Part shown: positions 6,971 through 16,900 of the stretch, piece by piece
Layout: the number at the start of each line of letters is the position of its first letter
How positions within the stretch are numbered: the stretch's first letter is position 1
NCBI RefSeq assembly: GCF_028595265.1
Contig: NZ_JAQQXP010000002.1
Span: 561,063-625,062, forward strand
Direction of reading: 5' to 3'
Origin: Alteromonas gilva
GTDB taxonomy: Bacteria > Pseudomonadota > Gammaproteobacteria > Enterobacterales > Alteromonadaceae
Length of the DNA stretch: 64,000 nt
Position numbers and translations under genes: made by a program
The notes under the pieces: generated by a model
The model's database searches: none
What the model saw: the letters and a program-made list of their open reading frames with translations, nothing else
Told to the model about the DNA's origin: nothing

Positions 6971-9676
6971 ATGAACACTTTCCGGTTTAAAAAAGCGAAG
7001 TCTACGCTGGTGGGATTAGCCGTTTCGGTTATTCTTGGTACCGCAGGTTGTACGTCCGATACATCAGAGTCCGGACAAACTAATACTCAAAGCCAGGAGC
7101 AGCCCGCTTACCTCAATACCAGCTTGCCGATGCAGGAGCGGGTGAAAGATCTGGTCTCACGGATGACTCTGGAAGAAAAAATTGCGCAAATGTATAACGA
7201 TGCGCCGGCGATAGAACGACTCAACGTACCGGCCTATGATTATTGGAACGAGGCGTTGCACGGTGTGGCTCGTGCCGGCAATGCTACCGTGTTTCCACAG
7301 GCCATTGGATTAGCGGCGATGTGGGACAAGGAACTGTTACACGAGATTGCCACCGTCATCTCAGATGAGGGCAGGGCAAAGCATCATTATTTCAAAAGCG
7401 CCGGGATAACCACGCGTTACACTGGATTAACCTACTGGTCGCCGAACATCAATATTTTTCGCGATCCACGTTGGGGGCGTGGCCAGGAAACATATGGTGA
7501 AGATCCGTTTTTAACCGGTGAGCTTGGCGTAGAATTTATAACCGGCTTGCAGGGTGACGATGACACCTATTTAAAAAGCGCAGCCACTGCCAAGCATTTC
7601 GCTGTGCATAACGGGCCGGAAATTACCCGTCATTCTGACAATTACGTCGTGTCTGATAAAGACCTGTACGAAACCTACCTGCCGGCATTTGAAAAAGCGG
7701 TTGTAGAGGCCGATGTTGAAGCCGTTATGTGCGCCTATAACCGGGTTAATGATCTGCCTGCCTGTGGCTCGGATATGCTGCTTAAAGAGATACTGCGTGG
7801 TAAGTATCAGTTTGATGGTCATGTGATGTCTGACTGCGGCGCGATTGCCGATTTTTACGATCCAAAGGCCCATGATGTCACCCGCGCACCAGCCGCAGCC
7901 GCCGCGTGGGCGGTGACCAGCGGAACCGATTTGAACTGCGGTACCGGGCGCTTAAGCAGCTATGCAAACCTGAATTTTGCCGTACAAAAAGGCCTGATCA
8001 GTGAAGCATTGATTGATCAGGCTGTGGAACGCTTGTTTATGACCCGCTTTAAACTGGGCATGTTTGACCCGGATGAGCAGGTGGGATATGCCAGCCACTC
8101 AATGGATGAAGTGGGCAGTAGTGAGCATTTGGCACTTACCCAAAAAGCCACTGAGCGTTCGCTGGTGTTACTGAAAAATAACGGCGTATTGCCACTTAAA
8201 AAGGACGTGAAAGTAGCGGTAATTGGTCCTAACGCTGACAACCGTGATGTGTTGTTGGGTAACTATAACGCGCAGCCAATCAATCCGGTCACTGTGTTGG
8301 ACGGGATCGAGCAATATCTGGGCGAAGAAGCGGTCACCAGTGCCCCGGGCAGTGCCCTGATCGCCGACGTCTATGGCCATTGGCAGGTGCTCGACAGCAA
8401 TGTGTTGTTCCACACCAACGCCCTGGGTGAACGCGAAGCCGGCGCCAGAGTCGAATACTTTAATGTCGCGACCCTGCCGATCACGGATTTTACTAACGTT
8501 CACACCAACGCCGAAATCGTCGGCGACGCCAAGGCAACAGAAACCCGCAGTAGTCTTGAGTTATATCGGGAAGTCTCGCCGATTACCAACAAGGTACTCG
8601 ATGACTTTGGCATGGTCATCAGTGGCGAGTTGGTACCCGAAACGAGCGGCAACTACCGCTTCGATGGAGAAGGGGAGATAACCATCGACGGTGAGGTGGT
8701 TACCGGGCCTGTTGCGCTCACAGCCGGACAGTCCTATCAGTTTAGTGTTACCAAAGTCTTTGCTACTGATCAGTTGACCAATACTGATCATCGTATGCGG
8801 GCAAAATGGCAGTTAAGTTGGTTAAACACCTCCGAAGCGCTGGTTGAGAATGCCAAGGCGGCCGCCAAAGATGCCGACGTGATTGTTATGGCAGTGGGTA
8901 TTTCGCCGCGCATCGAAGGCGAGGAAATGCCGGTGAAACTGGAAGGTTTTAACTATGGCGATCGCTCAAGCATTGACCTGCCGGCTGAGCAAAGCGCGCT
9001 GATCAAGGAAATGGAAGCACTGGGTAAACCGGTCGTCCTGGTGAACTTCAGTGGCAGTGCCATGGCATTAAACTGGGAACAGGATAATGTTGATGCCATC
9101 GTTCAGGCGTTTTATCCCGGCGAAGCAACCGGCACCGCGCTGGCCCGTATTTTATGGGGAGAAGTGAGCCCTTCAGGCCGTTTGCCGGTAACCTTCTATC
9201 ATAACCTGGACGGTTTTGCGGCATTCGATGATTACGACATGACCAATCGTACGTATCGTTATTTCAACGGTGATGTGCTGTATCCCTTTGGATATGGTCT
9301 GAGCTACGCCAATTTCTCTTACTCTGGTTTAAATGCACCACAAGAGCTATCTGCCGGCAGCGACCTGGCCTTGTCTTTTACGTTGAAAAACGATGGCGAA
9401 ATGGACGCAGAGCAAGTGAGCCAGCTGTATGTGAGCATGCCTGATGCGCCCGTTGACACGCCAAAGGTAGCCCTGAAGGGCTTTACTCGTACAGCGGTTA
9501 ACGCGGGGGAGTCGACGCAGGTAAGTATGGTGGTACCGGCAGATGAGCTGGTCTACATCAACGACAAGGGCGACAAAGTTCCCTACAAAGGCGCGCTGCA
9601 CTTATCGGTAGGGAACGGCCAACCGCAGTTCGCGGCTGACCAGGAAGTAGTTAAGACAGTCATTACACTGCTGTAG
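6971..9676 (+). CDS. GH3 beta-xylosidase/beta-glucosidase, lipoprotein with PA14 insert
   Basis: A 901-residue lipoprotein with the lipobox LGTAGC (Cys27). The GH3 (alpha/beta)8 domain fills about residues 45-350, with the nucleophile D288 in VMSDCGAIADFY. The second GH3 domain is interrupted by a PA14-like beta module (about residues 480-600; SGNYRFDGEGEITIDGE). A fibronectin-III-like domain ends the protein. PA14-bearing GH3 enzymes of this type act as beta-xylosidases or beta-glucosidases; the neighbouring GH10 xylanase, 56 nt downstream on the same strand, favours xylo-oligosaccharides. The ATG at 6971 follows GGAGTAATA. The protein is probably periplasmic and membrane-anchored. Confidence 0.9.
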   Translation: MNTFRFKKAKSTLVGLAVSVILGTAGCTSDTSESGQTNTQSQEQPAYLNTSLPMQERVKDLVSRMTLEEKIAQMYNDAPAIERLNVPAYDYWNEALHGVARAGNATVFPQAIGLAAMWDKELLHEIATVISDEGRAKHHYFKSAGITTRYTGLTYWSPNINIFRDPRWGRGQETYGEDPFLTGELGVEFITGLQGDDDTYLKSAATAKHFAVHNGPEITRHSDNYVVSDKDLYETYLPAFEKAVVEADVEAVMCAYNRVNDLPACGSDMLLKEILRGKYQFDGHVMSDCGAIADFYDPKAHDVTRAPAAAAAWAVTSGTDLNCGTGRLSSYANLNFAVQKGLISEALIDQAVERLFMTRFKLGMFDPDEQVGYASHSMDEVGSSEHLALTQKATERSLVLLKNNGVLPLKKDVKVAVIGPNADNRDVLLGNYNAQPINPVTVLDGIEQYLGEEAVTSAPGSALIADVYGHWQVLDSNVLFHTNALGEREAGARVEYFNVATLPITDFTNVHTNAEIVGDAKATETRSSLELYREVSPITNKVLDDFGMVISGELVPETSGNYRFDGEGEITIDGEVVTGPVALTAGQSYQFSVTKVFATDQLTNTDHRMRAKWQLSWLNTSEALVENAKAAAKDADVIVMAVGISPRIEGEEMPVKLEGFNYGDRSSIDLPAEQSALIKEMEALGKPVVLVNFSGSAMALNWEQDNVDAIVQAFYPGEATGTALARILWGEVSPSGRLPVTFYHNLDGFAAFDDYDMTNRTYRYFNGDVLYPFGYGLSYANFSYSGLNAPQELSAGSDLALSFTLKNDGEMDAEQVSQLYVSMPDAPVDTPKVALKGFTRTAVNAGESTQVSMVVPADELVYINDKGDKVPYKGALHLSVGNGQPQFAADQEVVKTVITLL

Positions 9677-9732
9677 TTAACTTGTCTCAATACGCAGGCC
9701 GCGCGACCAAGCGCGGCCGAAGGAGTACCAAC

Positions 9733-10869
9733 GTGAATAAATGGTGGTTAGTGCCGTTACTAAGCGGTGCGCTGTTAACATCGGGCTGTAACGACAACGG
9801 TTCGCCAGTTAATGAACTGGCCAAAGAGGGCTTGGCGGACAAATACCAGTCACACTTTTTAGTCGGTACAGCGATTAGTTCATGGCAGTTGGCGTCACCG
9901 AAGAAAGACTACGTGAATATTGTCTGTAATGAGTTTAATGTCTATACCGCTGAAAACGCTATGAAGTGGCAGCGCATTCATCCTGAGCCTGATCAGTATA
10001 AGTTTGATTTGGCTGATAAGATGTTTGAGTTAGCCGGGCAGTGTGGTGCGCAAATTATCGGCCATACGCTGGTCTGGCATTCACAAACGCCTGACTGGGT
10101 GTTTGAAGATGAACAGGGAAATCCACTGACCCGTGAGGCCCTGCTGGCCCGCTTAAAAGATCATATTACGACGGTGATGACGCGCTACAAAGGCAAAGTT
10201 AAAGGCTGGGATGTGGTGAATGAGGCGCTGAATGAAGACGGCAGCATGCGCGATACACCATGGCTGCGTATTATTGGCGACGATTACTTAATCAAAGCCT
10301 TCCAGTTTGCTCGCGAAGTTGATCCGGACACGGAGCTGTATTACAACGATTACAACCTCAATAAGGCTGAAAAGGTGGCCGGTGCGGTACGCCTGGTAAA
10401 GCAGCTGGAGGCCGCCGGTGTTAAACCCGATGCAGTAGGGATGCAGGCTCATTACTCGGTGTTTTATCCTGAAATAGAAGAGGTTGAACAGAGTATTCAG
10501 GCACTGATTGCTGCGGGCGTCAATGTTGCTATTACCGAACTGGACGTAACCGTATTACCCCAGCCTTCAAGCGTTGAAGCCGGGGCGGATATCGCGTCGT
10601 CTGCGGAGTATGAAGAACGACTGAACCCTTACACTGATGGGTTACCCGAGGCACAGCAACAAAAACTATCGCAAACTTATGAGGCGCTGTTTAGCCTGTT
10701 CTTAAAATACGATGCCCATGTCGACAGGGTTACATTATGGGGCGTGGATGATGGCTCGAGCTGGCGTAATAACTTTCCGGTTCAGGGTCGCACCGATTAT
10801 GCATTATTGTTTGATCGTAACAGCCAGCCTAAGCCGGTTTACCATGCTCTGAAAAGACTCGTTGAGTAA
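9733..10869 (+). CDS. GH10 endo-1,4-beta-xylanase, lipoprotein
   Basis: A 378-residue protein with a lipoprotein signal ending LLTSGC (Cys19), then a single GH10 TIM barrel. The acid/base is E164 in WDVVNEAL and the nucleophile is E269 in ITELDV; HTLVWHSQTP and the WGVDDGSSWRN end segment are also typical. It cleaves internal beta-1,4 bonds of xylan or large xylo-oligosaccharides. Start: GTG at 9733 with AAGGAG ideally placed. An upstream in-frame start at 9682 lacks such a site and would bury the signal peptide. It has no carbohydrate-binding module, which fits cell-surface or periplasmic action downstream of GH3 in a two-gene operon. Confidence 0.93.
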   Translation: MNKWWLVPLLSGALLTSGCNDNGSPVNELAKEGLADKYQSHFLVGTAISSWQLASPKKDYVNIVCNEFNVYTAENAMKWQRIHPEPDQYKFDLADKMFELAGQCGAQIIGHTLVWHSQTPDWVFEDEQGNPLTREALLARLKDHITTVMTRYKGKVKGWDVVNEALNEDGSMRDTPWLRIIGDDYLIKAFQFAREVDPDTELYYNDYNLNKAEKVAGAVRLVKQLEAAGVKPDAVGMQAHYSVFYPEIEEVEQSIQALIAAGVNVAITELDVTVLPQPSSVEAGADIASSAEYEERLNPYTDGLPEAQQQKLSQTYEALFSLFLKYDAHVDRVTLWGVDDGSSWRNNFPVQGRTDYALLFDRNSQPKPVYHALKRLVE

Positions 10870-10924
10870 CCGCGCATATTGCTATGCAATAAAGCGCGAT
10901 GGCTATCTTTTACGATACCTTAAC

Positions 10925-10960
10925 CAGCGCCGGGAGAGCCCCTGGCGCTGTTTCTTTGTT
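10925..10960 (+). terminator. Intrinsic terminator after the GH3-GH10 operon
   Basis: The stem CAGCGCC/GGCGCTG, with an inner GGG/CCC extension, is followed by TTTCTTTGTT. Confidence 0.7.
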
Positions 10961-11077
10961 TAGCTAAAGTGTGGTCATAGCACCCTCAGCCGCTGCACGT
11001 TTTCTACCTTGGGCAATACCGGGCCGGCTTTTACAAAAATATATTCACCAGTATCGCTCTCAACAAGCGCTAAGGGG

Positions 11078-11575
11078 TTATTCAAACTGTATTTTTGTAA
11101 TGTAGTAGGCGCTGTAAGGCGCATCCTGTGCCTGTAACCAAACCCCGTCAATCTTTTTACCTTCGGCATCCAGTTCTTTTAATGGTACTTCTGCAAGGGC
11201 CCAGCTTTTGGCCTTGGGTTGTATGACATACCCAGCACTTAGCGGCTCGCCGTCAACAACCAGTTTCACAGAAAGCGTCTGACCACCTTCCAGTCCGCCA
11301 TTAATAAAAAAGGTCAGTGTATTGTAATCATCGAGTGATAGGGGCGCATGATGAAACGCCAGCGCTGACCATGCCTCACCGGCGACTTTTATAGGTTTTA
11401 TGCCGCCTACCGGCACCGATAAGTTAACATCGGCGAAACTCCAGTTCTGCCATTCATTTTTGAGTTCATCATCGTAAATGACTAACGTATTGTTACTCTG
11501 TGCCTGAGCAGTACCACACATAAAATGAAGCAGTATTCCGACAACGAGTATTGTTTTTATTCGATCAAGCAACAT
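11078..11575 (-). CDS. Small secreted beta-sandwich, carbohydrate-binding-like protein
   Basis: A 165-residue exported protein with a signal peptide ending near AQA-QS. The mature part (about residues 28-165) reads as one jelly-roll domain: an N-terminal YDDELKNEWQNWSF strand, WSALAFHHAP, a TLTFFINGG strand, and a C-terminal IDGVWLQ...YYITKIQFE. The same pattern occurs as an N-terminal accessory domain of secreted glycoside hydrolases, where it is presumed to bind sugar. Here it stands alone with no catalytic domain. It is the last gene of the minus-strand TonB receptor-halogenase-DUF6445 series, 140 nt from its neighbour. A glycan-capture role is inferred. Confidence 0.65.
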   Translation of the reverse strand: MLLDRIKTILVVGILLHFMCGTAQAQSNNTLVIYDDELKNEWQNWSFADVNLSVPVGGIKPIKVAGEAWSALAFHHAPLSLDDYNTLTFFINGGLEGGQTLSVKLVVDGEPLSAGYVIQPKAKSWALAEVPLKELDAEGKKIDGVWLQAQDAPYSAYYITKIQFE

Positions 11576-11715
11576 GGGTGTAATTTTCTTGTTAATTGGG
11601 TGTTAATTATTTTTCATCAGTTTTAGGCAGATTTCAATATCTCAATTGGTAATATTAAATAGGTAATAGCCAAATCAGAGTACGTACCATCACTAAGCGA
11701 AGCCAGCGCCAGGCT

Positions 11716-12378
11716 TTAACGAAAAAATGACGTCACGGTGAAACGACCAGAAAAAGGATTAAGATCCGGGGTGAAAGGATGGGGGATATTCCCTGAATGA
11801 AGTAACGCGCAAGGATAAATCACCGCGCGGTTAAACTGACAGTCTACGGATAACAAACGTTTAAACAGTTTACTGTCGCCGTTAATGTAGTGCGATGAAG
11901 GCGGACAATCTGCCACGTGGGAGGCTAGTGATGCCAGATACTCATCATAGTCATGCTCGGCAATCAATGACTGCCCCGTAGGTGTAAACTGATAAAAGCT
12001 GGTGCCACCATGTGGCGGGCGGCATAGGTAGTGCACTACCGCATATTCCGTCGGTTTTGGCCGGTCTATATGCGGCATACACTGCGCAGGTGAAAGGTCT
12101 TCTTCCCGGGTGGTCACCATAGAAAAATAACTTTCTCCCGCGGTTAACTGTTGTTGTTGGTGATGCTGGGCGAGGGCCTGATTGATTTTTTGCAGACTGT
12201 ATTTTATGTAGCCGGGCGGAGCCGGTGTGCGTAACCCCGGATACAATCCCCCCGATGCGGGGGAACTGGGTTGATTCACGGCATAGTCAATTAACTGCTT
12301 TGCACCCGGAATAAAATCATCAATCACCAGTACTTTAGCGGTTGAGCCGGGGACGGTTAACAGCTGGCCGTTGTTCAC
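11716..12378 (-). CDS. DUF6445 family protein, halogenase partner
   Basis: A 220-residue cytoplasmic protein. The HID motif in CMPHIDRPKPTEYAVVHYLC, a later His (LLHSGN) and an Arg near the C-terminus (SGRFTVTSFF) resemble the layout of 2-oxoglutarate/Fe(II) oxygenase-like folds, so it may be a metal-dependent oxygenase; that is inference. The family is repeatedly found beside tryptophan-halogenase-like genes and TonB receptors. The chosen start is GTG 12378, which overlaps the upstream stop as GTGA and has AAGG at the right distance; a TTG at 12393 would also be in frame. The 4-nt overlap indicates tight coupling to the halogenase. Confidence 0.75.
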   Translation of the reverse strand: MNNGQLLTVPGSTAKVLVIDDFIPGAKQLIDYAVNQPSSPASGGLYPGLRTPAPPGYIKYSLQKINQALAQHHQQQQLTAGESYFSMVTTREEDLSPAQCMPHIDRPKPTEYAVVHYLCRPPHGGTSFYQFTPTGQSLIAEHDYDEYLASLASHVADCPPSSHYINGDSKLFKRLLSVDCQFNRAVIYPCALLHSGNIPHPFTPDLNPFSGRFTVTSFFR

Positions 12379-13877
12379 ATTGGCGCCTTGCAAAATTTGT
12401 TAATATATTCCTCGTGTAGCGGCATATGATCAGCCGAGCGACGGATGACGTTTTTAATACTCGTCAGACGGCGTTCAAGCTCGTCCTGGTCAAAGATATC
12501 AGCCAATGCATGATAACCTTGTGGGCGTATTCCCTGGCCATACATGACTTCAAACCAACTCAAATCATTGAACAATTCGTTATTAAAACGGTGAATGCGG
12601 CCGTTTTCTTTAAATTGTTCGATTTTTTGTGTGAGCGAATCGGGGACCGACATGTTTTTGCAGTATTGCCAGAAAGGCGTGTCTTCCCGCTCAGTGGCAT
12701 GGTAATGCAAAATTAAGAAATCACGAATGCTATCAAACTCAAAGTCCATCTGGCGGTTATATTCGTCGATATCACACTGTTTGGGGCCCGAAAACGGGAA
12801 AAACGTGAAGAACTTGGAGATCGCGGATTGCACCAAATGCAAGCTGGTGGACTCCAGCGGCTCCATAAAGCCACTGGCCAGCCCTACGGCGAGGCAATTA
12901 CGATTCCAGAATTGTTTGCGTTTACCCGTTACAAAACGAATCTGGCGGGGTTCACGGAGCATTTCGCCATCAAGGTTTTGTTCTAAAATCTGTCGCGCTT
13001 CCTCGTCGTCCATAAACTCGCTGCTATATACGTGCCCGTTACCTACCCGATGTTGCAAAGGAATGCGCCACTGCCAGCCAGCTTTTTGTGCCGCAGATCG
13101 GGTAAATGGCCAGGGCGCTTCAGTACTCGCTGTTGGCACGGCAATGGCTCTGTCGCAGGGCAGCCAGTGCCGCCAGTCTTCGTAGCCGGTTTTGAGGGTT
13201 TGCTCAATTAACAGGCCGGCAAACCCTGAGCAATCGATAAAGAAGTCAGCCTCATGTTCGCTGCCATCGGCCAGGATCAATGAGCGTATGTCGCCGCTTG
13301 GGTGTTGGGTTACCTCAGTCACTTTGCCTTCAGTACGAATAACGCCATGTTCTTCGGCGACCTCGCGCAGATATTGCGCGTACAAACCGGCGTCAAAGTG
13401 AAACGCATAAGCAATGTTTGACAGCGGTGAGTTACCGGCATCCATAGAGCGCATAAAACGTTTCTCGTTACAGGCCAGCGATGACAGGGTATATTCATCA
13501 AGGGGTGCGGCCTTGCCAAGTTGACGCATCTTCAGCCAGTAATGATAAAACTGGACGCCTTCCATATTCTTACCGACTTCGCCGAAGGCATGATAGTAAC
13601 TGTGGCCAGTTTTACGCCAGTCTTTAAATTGAATACCGAGTTTAAAGGTGCCCTGAGTACGCTTTAAAAATGTATCTTCATCGAGGCCGATTAAGTCATT
13701 AAACAGCAGGATTTGGGGGATTGTCGCCTCGCCTACACCCACCGTACCAATATCATCCGACTCGATGACCTGGATCTGGCAGGGGTGGTTTTTAAGAATT
13801 TTACCCAGTGCGGCACCGGTCATCCAACCTGAGGAGCCTCCCCCGAGCACAATGATCTTTTTTAACGGAGACTGCAT
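12375..13877 (-). CDS. FAD-dependent tryptophan-halogenase-like flavoenzyme (PrnA family)
   Basis: A 500-residue flavoprotein. The FAD motif is GGGSSGW (12-18); the essential lysine is K79 in GTFKLGIQF, the same number as in PrnA; the halogenase signature WQWRIP is at 268-273; and the active-site glutamate is E342 in EPLEST, equivalent to PrnA E346. All residues needed for FADH2-dependent chlorination or bromination are therefore present. Start: ATG at 13877 (GTGAG upstream) rather than the GTG at 13889, supported by the K79 numbering. No flavin reductase or peptide/natural-product gene is nearby; it sits between a TonB receptor and a DUF6445 gene. The substrate is unknown; family membership is certain. 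Confidence 0.88.
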   Translation of the reverse strand: MQSPLKKIIVLGGGSSGWMTGAALGKILKNHPCQIQVIESDDIGTVGVGEATIPQILLFNDLIGLDEDTFLKRTQGTFKLGIQFKDWRKTGHSYYHAFGEVGKNMEGVQFYHYWLKMRQLGKAAPLDEYTLSSLACNEKRFMRSMDAGNSPLSNIAYAFHFDAGLYAQYLREVAEEHGVIRTEGKVTEVTQHPSGDIRSLILADGSEHEADFFIDCSGFAGLLIEQTLKTGYEDWRHWLPCDRAIAVPTASTEAPWPFTRSAAQKAGWQWRIPLQHRVGNGHVYSSEFMDDEEARQILEQNLDGEMLREPRQIRFVTGKRKQFWNRNCLAVGLASGFMEPLESTSLHLVQSAISKFFTFFPFSGPKQCDIDEYNRQMDFEFDSIRDFLILHYHATEREDTPFWQYCKNMSVPDSLTQKIEQFKENGRIHRFNNELFNDLSWFEVMYGQGIRPQGYHALADIFDQDELERRLTSIKNVIRRSADHMPLHEEYINKFCKAPM

Positions 13878-13901
13878 AGTATTACTCACAATATGAAACG
13901 C

Positions 13902-13930
13902 AAAAAAGTGATGGGCCGGGGCCCATCACT
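13902..13930 (-). terminator. Strong hairpin with T-run between receptor and halogenase genes
   Basis: The arms AGTGATGGGCC and GGCCCATCACT are almost loop-less (GG centre). On the minus strand a run of six T follows, ending 13-25 nt before the halogenase start. It should terminate most receptor transcripts and so lower expression of the halogenase, DUF6445 and beta-sandwich genes relative to the receptor. Confidence 0.8.
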
Positions 13931-13995
13931 CTGTATTTTTCAATAAAAGCACTGGTAACCGGTGTAACGGTTAACCAATATCATTGAAATTAGCC

Positions 13996-16900
13996 TTAGA
14001 AGTTACCACGAACCACAAGGGCAATCCGGCGGTCAGCTTTAAACCACGAACGTCCAGCTTCCTGACCTTCGTTGTTTAACACCATAATGGTTTCCGACTG
14101 CGCCTGGGTCAGGTTTGTTCCCTGTAATCCAACCGTGATGTTGTCAGTTGCGTTATAGAATATGGACGCATCAACCTGACCGATATCATCATAAAACAGT
14201 GGTGCTTTAGAGATAACGTCACGCGTGGTTAACAGGTAACGTGAGCGCCAGTTATATGCGATACGCGCGCTCCAGCCTTCCAGTTCATACATCGCAACCA
14301 GGTTGGCTGTATGCTTGGACTGCCCCTGCAGCGGCACGTTTTCCAGATTTACCCGTACGCCGGTGTCGGTAAAATCATCACCAATCCAGCTTTCATCTTC
14401 GGCATCGATTTCGTTGTTAGGTACACCTTTGGCGTCAATATAGGTGTATGTCGCCTGCAGTCCCAGGCCATTAAATGGATAGGGTAATGTATCGTAAAAC
14501 TGCTGATACATAAACTCCAGGCCATCCATGGTGCCTTCACCGCCGTTAGTAGTGGAGCTGATCAAGGCGTTTTGCGTTCGCCCGGTAGTTGGGTTGGTAA
14601 ACGTCTGAACCGCAGCGCCCTGTATAAAGTAGTTTTTAAGATCTTTGTGGAAGTAAGTCATACTTAACTGTCCCACATCGGCAAAATACCATTCCAGGGC
14701 GATATCGTACTGGGTTGATTCCATTGGCTTCAGATAAGGGTTGCCGCCTGAACCGGTCCACCCTGGCACAAAGGCAGTCTGAATAAGATTTGAACCTGGT
14801 TCTGGCTCAACATTGGGATCCGGGTTTGCAATAGGACGTACAAGCTGTACCTGCTCGTTGCCGAGTTCAGCGCGGTTACGGATGTCGCCCATATCAGGCA
14901 GCGCTACCGCTTTTGAAAACGCGAAGCGAGCAATCAGATCGTCCATTACCTCTACTTTTAAGTTAAAGCTTGGCAGGAACATATCAAAGTCAGTTTCGGC
15001 AGCAAGGGCTTCTTCTGCGTCATTACCGAAAGCGCGACTCTCACTGGAGATGTAGTTAAGACCATCGCTGATCCACTGATTGTTCTCGTCTTCGAGCGCG
15101 GCTGCGATATCGGCATAGTTACCCGCTTCTACCTGGTCGTTAATCCAACCACGTACAATGGTATCGGTCAGCGGCTGACCCTGTAGCTCTTCGGGAGGCA
15201 GGAAGTCTGGTACCAGGTCAGGGAAGTTAACCGATCCCAGTGCCTCACGGTCAAGCTCAACATAACGCAGACCCACGTTACCACTCCAGCGTAAGTCGCC
15301 GGTACCTTCAAAGTTTAACCGAACATAAACGGCTTTGTTGGTTTCGGTGGTGACATTGATTTCACCCGGTGTAAACAGACCGTATTTATCATCTACTATG
15401 GGGTTGCCGTTTTCATCCGTCCTTTGTGAATAACGCTCCCAATCACCACCGGCCGACATATAAGGCATCGCACCGCCCATAATCTCGCGCACGTAGGCTT
15501 CGGTGGCGTGATAGGTTTGATTGCCCGGAATATTCACCACACCACCGCCGTGGAAGTCAGACCAATCAACCAGTTCAAAATTGTCTTGTTGTTCAGCTGG
15601 TAACGTATCTAACCAGCCAGCAGGAGCAGCGCCGGTGAATTCTGGTGCCAATGAACCCCAGTTCCAACCGGTAGAGCGCACGGTTTGCTCACGCTTAGCA
15701 TAGCGAATACCACTTTGTACTGACGTAAAAATACCATCAGACTCGAGGTGGTACGTACCGTCTAAACGGGCGGCGATTGAATCACCCTCTGAGCGCTCAT
15801 AGTGTTCCATGGCGCTACGCAGCCAGTAAGACGTTGGGTCCTGGAAGAAATTAGAATCACCCGCTGGGTCGCCGGTGAAGCCCGGATAATTGCCTCCGGC
15901 ATACACATCCGGGTTGGCATCACGATAGCCAAACCATGGCTCAATTAAAGTCATTGTTGGCGTTTCACCGGCCAGATCGTACTGCTGACCAGCAAAGGCG
16001 CCGGTGTGAACCGTCACATCGTCATCCTGAGTTTCGGCCCAGATATACTGAACGTCTGCAGATAATTCCAGACTTTCGGTTGCCATCCATTCCAGGTTAA
16101 ACGATAAATCTTCAACCAAGGTTTCAGTTTGCTTAACGCGCGAATCAAACTGGAAAGGATAACCAAACTGCGGGCGACCACCCGCTTCCCAAGAACGTAC
16201 AACCCGATCAGCGTTACCATCGGCGGCACGCCAGCCATCAACGCCCTGAGTCATGGTGCCGGATTCGAACAAACCTTCGTCGTTAAATTCAAATTCTGTG
16301 CCTTCCAACGCACGGGTGCGGCGGCCATCAAGGTTGTAGTAACCGCCCTGATATTTAATCGCTTGCTCATGCCACGACAGGCTCGCATCTGAGCGAATGT
16401 ACTGCATGGTGGCAAGAATGGTTTCGTCTTCATTTTCCCACTGCAGGGCACTGGCAAAACCTTCACGAGAACGGTCATCAAACTTGTTCAGTGCGTTTGA
16501 TGCATTTGGCATCCACACCGTACCGTTACCATCTTCGCCTACAAAGCGCTCGGCACCGGCTAAATCACGGGCATAAAACTGCACATAGGCATCAGACTGA
16601 ATACCGTGTGAGCGTCCGTACAGCTGTGAGTTGGCGTAGTTAAGTAACAGGCCAATCTCGCCGTTTCCATCGAGCTCCCAACGGTCACTGAATAAACCTG
16701 ATAATGTGGGACTGCCTTTTTCGGCCAGATCGCCATACGAATAGTCAGCACTGAATGCCAGTACGCGTTCTTCGGAGTCAAATGGCTTACGGGTTCGCAG
16801 GCTGATCGTACCGCCAATACCACCTTCAATCATATCGGCAGTTTGGTTTTTATAAATGTCGACACCGCCCATTAATTCTGGCGATACGTCCTGGAATGAC

